The notes under the pieces were generated by a model. That model was given only the letters and a program-made list of their open reading frames with translations. It ran no database searches and was not told where the DNA came from. Below are positions 5,933 to 10,736 of a DNA stretch of 10,736 bases, in pieces. The stretch lies in contig JAGARY010000437.1 in NCBI GenBank assembly GCA_017622055.1, forward strand, positions 1-10,736, read 5' to 3'. Origin of the DNA: Treponema sp. Its GTDB lineage: Bacteria > Spirochaetota > Spirochaetia > Treponematales > Treponemataceae. The position numbers were made by a program, and so were the translations under genes. Position 1 is the first letter of the stretch, and each line of letters begins with the position of its first letter.

Positions 5933-8900
5933 TTAATGTTCAGCAGGATCTGTATCTGTTGCCCCTTCTGCACGTCTAATCTGTGGCTCAACAAAACTTC
6001 CGTCTGGCATACGAATCTTTCCTTCTTTATTTTCGTCAGGATGTTTTCCAATTGGAGCATTTGATAACAACAATTTTAATCTATTCAACTGATTAACTTC
6101 AGAACTACCTGGGTCATAGTCAATTGCACTAATATTTGCCTTTGGATAACGACGACGCAATTCTTTAATCATACCTTTTCCAGTAACATGGTTTGGCAAA
6201 CAAGCAAAAGGTTGAACACAAGCAATACTTGGAGCACCTTCTTCAATTAATTCAACCATTTCGGCAGTTAAGAACCAACCTTCACCAGTAATGTTACCAA
6301 GTTGAACAATGTCATCAACACCTTTCATCATTTTGTAAATTGAATTTGGTGCTTCAAAACGACGGCTCTTTCTTAGGTATTTTTTCATTCTGCCACGATA
6401 GAATTCCAATGCAGCCACAACAAGTCTAGCATTTCGTTCTGTTTTAGATGGGAAGGCCAATTCTTTGTGTCTAAAAATTCCAGTTGAAGCAGAGTACAAG
6501 AAGAAGTCTGCAAAATCTGGCATTACACATTCTGCACCTTCTTTTTCAATTGTATCTACAATTTGATTATTTGCAGTTGGATGGAATTTTACAAGGATTT
6601 CTCCAACAACACCAACTCTAGCTTTTTTTATTGGTTTTAATGGCAAATTATCAAAATCGCGAATAATTGCTTTAATAAGTTTGTGATATTTATGGAACGA
6701 AACGTGATTTACAAACATTTCCTCTGCAATTTCAGTCCATTTTTTGTATAACTGATTTGCACTTCCCTGCACCGCTTCGTACGGACGAGTTCTGTATAAA
6801 ACGCGCATCAAAACATCACCAACCATAACCGATTTTACAATGTTGTCGATTAATGGAAGTGTTAGTTTAAATCCTGGGTTCTTTTCAAACCCTTGTGCAC
6901 TTAAACTCAAAACAGGAACGTTTCCCCAACCAGCGTCATTCAAAGCACGACGAATAAAACCAATATAGTTTGTAGCTCTACAACCACCACCAGTTTGAGA
7001 AATAATCAAAGCAGTTTTATTTAAATCGTATTTTCCACTTTCTAAGGCCGCAATCATTTGACCAGCTACTAAAAGTGATGGATAACAAGCATCGTTATTT
7101 ACATATTTTAAGCCCGCTTCAATTGCTTTTGGATCAACTGCATCAAGAACAACAAAGTTGTATCCTCCACTTTGGAATGCTTTTTGCAAAATTCTAAAGT
7201 GAATTGGAGAAAGCTGAGGTCCAATAATTGTGTATTTTTCTTTCATTTCTTCTGTAAAAATTACACGATTATAAGCTGAACTTCTAATTTGAGTTTTTAC
7301 TTTGTTTCTGCGTCTTTCTTTTACAGCGGCAATCAACGAACGAATACGAATACGAACAGCACCTAAGTTGCTTCCTTCGTCAATTTTAATCAAAGTGTAC
7401 ATTCTGTTTTTTGCCCGCAAAATTTCATCAACTTGATCTGCTGTAACGGCGTCTAATCCACAACCAAAAGATGTTAATTGAACTAATTCAAGACTTGGCA
7501 TTTCACTTACAAATTGAGCCGCTCTGTACAAACGGTTATGGTAAACCCATTGGTCAATAATTCTTAATGGACGTTCAATTGTTCCCAAATGAGCAACAGA
7601 ATCTTCTGTAAATACAGCAAGCCCCAAACCATTAATTAATTCTGGAATTCCGTGGTTAATTTCTGGGTCAAGGTGATATGGACGACCAGCTAAAACAATT
7701 CCGCTTCCACCTTTTGTAATTACTTCTTCAAGAGCTTCTTCACCTTTTTGCTTTACTTCTTCACGGAATTTTTCTTGTTCTGCCCAACCAAGTTCCATTG
7801 CCTTTTTAATTTTTTCTTTTGTGAGTGAAGGGAATTTTGGCAACAATTCTTCACAAAGACGTTCAATTAATCTTGGTTTATCATAAATTGGCAAGAATGG
7901 ATCCATAAATGTAATTGAATCATCTTGTCTTAAAGCGTCAACGTTATTTCTTAAAACTTCTGGATAACTTGTTACAATTGGACAGTTATAATGATTTCCA
8001 GCGCCTTTATCTTCCATTTTTTCGTAAGGAACACAAGGATAGAAAATAAATTTTACACCACGTTGCAATAAACTTTCCAAATGACCGTGGCTAATTTTTC
8101 CAGGGTAACAAACAGATTCAGAAGGAATTGTTTCAAGACCTTTTTCGTAAACATTGCGACTAGAACGTTGAGAAAGAAGAACTCTAAATCCAAGTTCGTT
8201 AAAGAAAGTAAACCACATTGGGTAATTTTCGTACATATTTAATACACGAGGAATTCCTACATCTCCAAGTGGTGCATCATCTGGTTTTCTTGGAACGTAA
8301 TTAAAAAGACGTTTATATTTCCATTCAAAAAGGTTTGGCATTGGACCAGCGTCGTCGTCATCAATTCCAGTGTTTGCCTTATTACTTGCGTCAATTACTT
8401 TTCCTTCAAGTTCAGCACCTTTTTCACATCTATTTCCTGTAATAAATGTGCGTTTTACGTTTCCTGTTGAGAATGTATTTATAGTAAGAAGACAGTTATT
8501 TTGACATTTTCCACAACGTTTTAGTTCCAACTCAACATGGAATTTTTCTAAATCTTCTAAAGTTGCAATTGAAGAACGAACATCGTGAACAGTATCTTCT
8601 GGTTCACCTGGCTTTGGTGCAATTAAATCTTTCCATTGGTCAAGAGCAATTAATGCCGAACCATAAGCACCCATTAAACCTGCTACATCAGGACGGTAAA
8701 CCTGAACACCAGAGATTTTTTCAAATGCACGCAAAATTGCATCATTAAAGAATGTTCCACCTTGAACTACAACTTTTTCACCAATGTCACTTGCTTTTCT
8801 AAGTTTGATTACTTTGAACAAAGCATTTTTGATTACAGAATAAGAAAGACCTGCTGCAATATCACCAACAGAAGCACCTTCTTTTTGAGCTTGTTTTACT

Positions 8901-10438
8901 CTTGAATTCATAAAAACTGTACAGCGGCTTCCCAAATCAACTGGTTTTTGAGCCATCAAAGCAATTTTTCCAAATTCTTTTACGTCCATTCCCATTGTGT
9001 TTGCAAAGTTATCAAGGAAGGAACCACATCCACTTGAACAAGCTTCGTTTAACTGAATGCTAACAATTGCTCCGTCTTTCATGCGAAGACATTTCATATC
9101 TTGTCCACCAATGTCTAATAAGAATTCAACACCAGGAACAAAGAAATTTGCAGCTCTAAAGTGAGTAATTGTTTCAACTTCCCCAGAGTCTACCCCAAGA
9201 GCAGCTTGGAACAAGGCTTCGCCATACCCAGTAGAAACTGCACGAGCAATGTAAACATCTTCTGGAAGTTTTTTGTACAAATCTTTTAAAACTTGAACAG
9301 CCAAATCAACAGGATTTCCTTGATTGTGAGCATAAAAATCCCAAATGATGCGACCGTCTTTGTCAATTAAACATGCTTTTGTAGTTGTTGAACCAGAGTC
9401 CAAACCTAAGAAAACTGGTCCGTGAGTTTTATTTAAATCTCCACGTTTTGCTTTTTGTTCAGAGTGACGAACTTCAAATTCATCAAGTTCTGCTTGATCT
9501 TTAAACAATGGTTCAAGACGTTGAACTTCGCTTAATTCTGCATCAACTAAATTAGAAAGCGAACTTCTAAATTCTGCAATTGTTGGAAATTTATATTCCG
9601 GATTTTCTGAAAATTTTCTTTCTGCACCAAAAGCACAACCACTTGCAACAAAAAGTTGACTGTCTTCTGGAACAATTATTTCTTCATCTTTTAATTTTAA
9701 TGTTTCAATAAATCTAAATCTTAACTGATCAAGGAAGTGTAATGGACCACCCAAAAATGCTACATTTCCACGAATTGGTTTTCCACAAGCAAGCCCCGAA
9801 ATTGTTTGGCTAACTACCGCTTGAAAAATTGAAGCAGCAATATCTTCGCGACGAGCACCTTCGTTAATTAAAGGTTGAATATCTGTTTTTGCAAAAACAC
9901 CACATCTTGCCGCAATTGGATAAATTTGTTGTGCTCCTTTTGCAAGTTCGTTTAATCCAGAAGCGTCTGTTTCTAACAACGCAGCCATTTGGTCAATAAA
10001 GGCACCTGTACCACCGGCACAAGTTCCGTTCATACGTTGTTCAACGCCACCTTTAAAATATGTAATCTTAGCGTCTTCACCACCAAGTTCAATTACAACA
10101 TCAGTTTGAGGAATAAGTTTTTTTACAGAAGTTGTAGCAGCAATAACTTCTTGAATAAAAGGAATATTTAACCAACCAGAAACAGAAAGACCTCCAGAAC
10201 CAGTAACTTTTGCAGTAACAGTTCTTGAACTTCCACCTTCAACTTCTTTTTCTAAAAAATCTAATGCTTTATTTACAACAGTAATAATTGTTGAACGAAT
10301 ATCGGCTCGGTGTCTTTGATAATCACCGTATAGAATTTTATCATTATCATCAAGAATGGCTACTTTTACAGTAGTAGAACCAACATCAATTCCAACACGA
10401 ATAGGGAGTAATTCTGATTTAGTTACAATGTTTTCCAT
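5933..10438 (-). CDS. Giant tandem acyl-CoA dehydratase activase / DUF2229 fusion protein
   Basis: This is a 1501-residue cytoplasmic protein. The first activase domain (BadF/BadG/BcrA/BcrD, HgdC-like ASKHA ATPase) spans about 13-280, with phosphate loop GIDVGSTTVK (16-25), ELGGEDAK (117-124), and Cys140 and Cys179. The second spans about 341-600, with GLDSGSTTTK (345-354), DIGGQDMK (442-449), and Cys467 and Cys506. A connector holds Cys642, 645, 649 and 671 (C-x2-C-x3-C...C), a likely Fe-S site. A DUF2229-like region spans about 728-1000 (SESVCYPGKISHGH). A C-terminal region to about 1460, related to HgdB/COG3581-type proteins, carries NNDACYPSLLVAGQ, TGGGCRATN and QPFACLPNH. Characterised activases use ATP hydrolysis to send an electron at very low potential to 2-hydroxyacyl-CoA dehydratases, benzoyl-CoA reductase or double-cubane proteins. 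The substrate of the giant form is not known to me. No terminator follows it. There is no Shine-Dalgarno at normal distance, and an in-frame TAA just upstream supports the ATG. Confidence 0.93.
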   Translation of the reverse strand: MENIVTKSELLPIRVGIDVGSTTVKVAILDDNDKILYGDYQRHRADIRSTIITVVNKALDFLEKEVEGGSSRTVTAKVTGSGGLSVSGWLNIPFIQEVIAATTSVKKLIPQTDVVIELGGEDAKITYFKGGVEQRMNGTCAGGTGAFIDQMAALLETDASGLNELAKGAQQIYPIAARCGVFAKTDIQPLINEGARREDIAASIFQAVVSQTISGLACGKPIRGNVAFLGGPLHFLDQLRFRFIETLKLKDEEIIVPEDSQLFVASGCAFGAERKFSENPEYKFPTIAEFRSSLSNLVDAELSEVQRLEPLFKDQAELDEFEVRHSEQKAKRGDLNKTHGPVFLGLDSGSTTTKACLIDKDGRIIWDFYAHNQGNPVDLAVQVLKDLYKKLPEDVYIARAVSTGYGEALFQAALGVDSGEVETITHFRAANFFVPGVEFLLDIGGQDMKCLRMKDGAIVSIQLNEACSSGCGSFLDNFANTMGMDVKEFGKIALMAQKPVDLGSRCTVFMNSRVKQAQKEGASVGDIAAGLSYSVIKNALFKVIKLRKASDIGEKVVVQGGTFFNDAILRAFEKISGVQVYRPDVAGLMGAYGSALIALDQWKDLIAPKPGEPEDTVHDVRSSIATLEDLEKFHVELELKRCGKCQNNCLLTINTFSTGNVKRTFITGNRCEKGAELEGKVIDASNKANTGIDDDDAGPMPNLFEWKYKRLFNYVPRKPDDAPLGDVGIPRVLNMYENYPMWFTFFNELGFRVLLSQRSSRNVYEKGLETIPSESVCYPGKISHGHLESLLQRGVKFIFYPCVPYEKMEDKGAGNHYNCPIVTSYPEVLRNNVDALRQDDSITFMDPFLPIYDKPRLIERLCEELLPKFPSLTKEKIKKAMELGWAEQEKFREEVKQKGEEALEEVITKGGSGIVLAGRPYHLDPEINHGIPELINGLGLAVFTEDSVAHLGTIERPLRIIDQWVYHNRLYRAAQFVSEMPSLELVQLTSFGCGLDAVTADQVDEILRAKNRMYTLIKIDEGSNLGAVRIRIRSLIAAVKERRRNKVKTQIRSSAYNRVIFTEEMKEKYTIIGPQLSPIHFRILQKAFQSGGYNFVVLDAVDPKAIEAGLKYVNNDACYPSLLVAGQMIAALESGKYDLNKTALIISQTGGGCRATNYIGFIRRALNDAGWGNVPVLSLSAQGFEKNPGFKLTLPLIDNIVKSVMVGDVLMRVLYRTRPYEAVQGSANQLYKKWTEIAEEMFVNHVSFHKYHKLIKAIIRDFDNLPLKPIKKARVGVVGEILVKFHPTANNQIVDTIEKEGAECVMPDFADFFLYSASTGIFRHKELAFPSKTERNARLVVAALEFYRGRMKKYLRKSRRFEAPNSIYKMMKGVDDIVQLGNITGEGWFLTAEMVELIEEGAPSIACVQPFACLPNHVTGKGMIKELRRRYPKANISAIDYDPGSSEVNQLNRLKLLLSNAPIGKHPDENKEGKIRMPDGSFVEPQIRRAEGATDTDPAEH

Positions 10439-10439
10439 T

Positions 10440-10455
10440 ACTATAATTTAATAGT
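10440..10455 (-). promoter_or_regulatory. Small inverted repeat between the distant AGGA and the activase start codon
   Basis: ACTAT and ATAGT arms of 5 bp flank a 6-base loop, ending 1 base before the ATG. The nearest Shine-Dalgarno-like AGGA (10460-10463) is 21 bases from the ATG, too far by itself. Folding this hairpin would leave an effective spacing of about 5 bases. The stem is AT-rich and weak, so this is a suggestion only. Confidence 0.3.
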
Positions 10456-10473
10456 TATTTCCTTTTTATTCAA
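10445..10473 (-). promoter_or_regulatory. Possible promoter for the activase gene
   Basis: On the minus strand, TTGAAT (10468-10473) and TAAATT (10445-10450) are 17 bases apart; each matches the sigma-70 consensus at 4 of 6 positions. Transcription would begin at about 10438, the first base of the ATG, giving a leaderless message. An alternative pair, TTGTTT (10502-10507) and TATGTG (10479-10484), is also 17 bases apart but weaker and would leave a leader of about 34 bases. In DNA this AT-rich either could arise by chance. Confidence 0.25.
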
Positions 10474-10495
10474 CAATACACATAATTAATTAACC

Positions 10496-10544
10496 AAAAA
10501 TAAACAAATCCCAATTTCTATTAATTAAATAAAAAATTTGGGAT
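10496..10544 (-). terminator. Probable intrinsic terminator after the right-edge gene
   Basis: ATCCCAA (10508-10514) pairs with TTGGGAT (10538-10544) as a 7-bp stem; three more A-T pairs can form past a one-base bulge. The loop is about 16 bases. On the minus strand the stem is followed by a T-rich tract, TTTGTTTATTTTT (10496-10508). It begins about 16 bases after the stop codon of the right-edge gene and separates that gene from the activase. The long loop makes it less than ideal. Confidence 0.55.
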
Positions 10545-10559
10545 AATAAATAAAACATT

Positions 10560-10736
10560 TTATTTTGACAACAATTTTACCGCAGTTCCTGGCAGAATTG
10601 TAGAAAAATCAATTTCCACAGGATTTCCATCTTTATCTGGATTTGGAACAAAGTAAAAATAATCATCATCTTCACCTTCATAAACTTCTCTATAAAGTCG
10701 TCCTTTTATAGGTTCTTCTGTTCTAATTTCTGCACC
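10560..10736 (-). CDS. C-terminal fragment of an unrecognised protein (partial, start beyond window)
   Basis: This frame is open from the right edge to TAA at 10560-10562, giving 58 residues, translated by hand. It includes a run of acidic residues (EGEDDDYFYF), a Pro/Asn/Asp/Gly-rich turn (VPNPDKDGNPVEID) and the end ILPGTAVKLLSK. The codon use looks like the neighbouring genes and a terminator-like hairpin follows, which supports a real gene end. No family can be named from so short a tail. The terminator suggests it is not in the activase transcript. Confidence 0.72.
   Translation of the reverse strand, partial: GAEIRTEEPIKGRLYREVYEGEDDDYFYFVPNPDKDGNPVEIDFSTILPGTAVKLLSK

Noticed and set aside
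8563..10171. Plus-strand open frames opposite the activase gene (8563-8748 and 9989-10171)
   Set aside because: They are antisense to conserved activase motifs and have no independent support.
5933..10438. The very long activase as two genes joined by a sequencing error
   Set aside because: The frame is continuous with consistent codon use, and tandem activase-DUF2229 proteins of about 1400-1500 residues are an established type in anaerobes.

Overview
The window is AT-rich and every gene lies on the minus strand, so transcription runs from high to low coordinates. Spirochaete, and specifically Treponema-like, origin is my best guess. It rests on the low GC content, a diderm set of proteins with signal peptides (an outer-membrane barrel, a long periplasmic TPR protein and an ExbB/TolQ-type channel), and a giant activase of the type found in anaerobes. 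No rRNA or phylogenetic marker gene is present, so this is an inference.

Layout from right to left: (1) 10560-10736 is the C-terminal end of an unrecognised protein, followed by a likely terminator (10496-10544). (2) 5933-10438 encodes a 1501-residue protein made of two complete activase (BadF/BcrA/HgdC-type ASKHA ATPase) domains, a cysteine-rich connector, a DUF2229-like region and a C-terminal dehydratase-related region. (3) 4551-5906 encodes a 451-residue exported protein of unknown function. (4) 2176-4509 encodes a 777-residue exported TPR protein. (5) 508-2139 encodes a 543-residue predicted outer-membrane beta-barrel. Genes 2-5 are separated by only 26, 41 and 36 bases with no terminator-like hairpin between them, so they may form one transcript. 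It would end at a hairpin with a T-run at 443-466. (6) 1-389 is the N-terminal part of a MotA/TolQ/ExbB-family proton-channel protein with its own ribosome binding site and perhaps its own promoter. The gene runs off the left edge.

The genes suggest two jobs. The giant activase would use ATP to push electrons to very low potential in the cytoplasm; its substrate cannot be read from this window. The downstream genes look like an envelope module: a barrel with a TonB-box-like N-terminus but no evident plug, a periplasmic TPR scaffold, an exported orphan protein and an ion-driven motor subunit. A functional link between the activase and the envelope genes is not shown by the sequence.

The most unusual non-coding stretch is 400-505. 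It packs a 7-bp palindrome, a nested hairpin and a 63% GC palindromic patch into about 100 bases of otherwise AT-rich DNA, and may be a dispersed repeat. I saw no tRNA, rRNA, CRISPR array, insertion sequence or transposase. No gap between genes exceeds about 120 bases.
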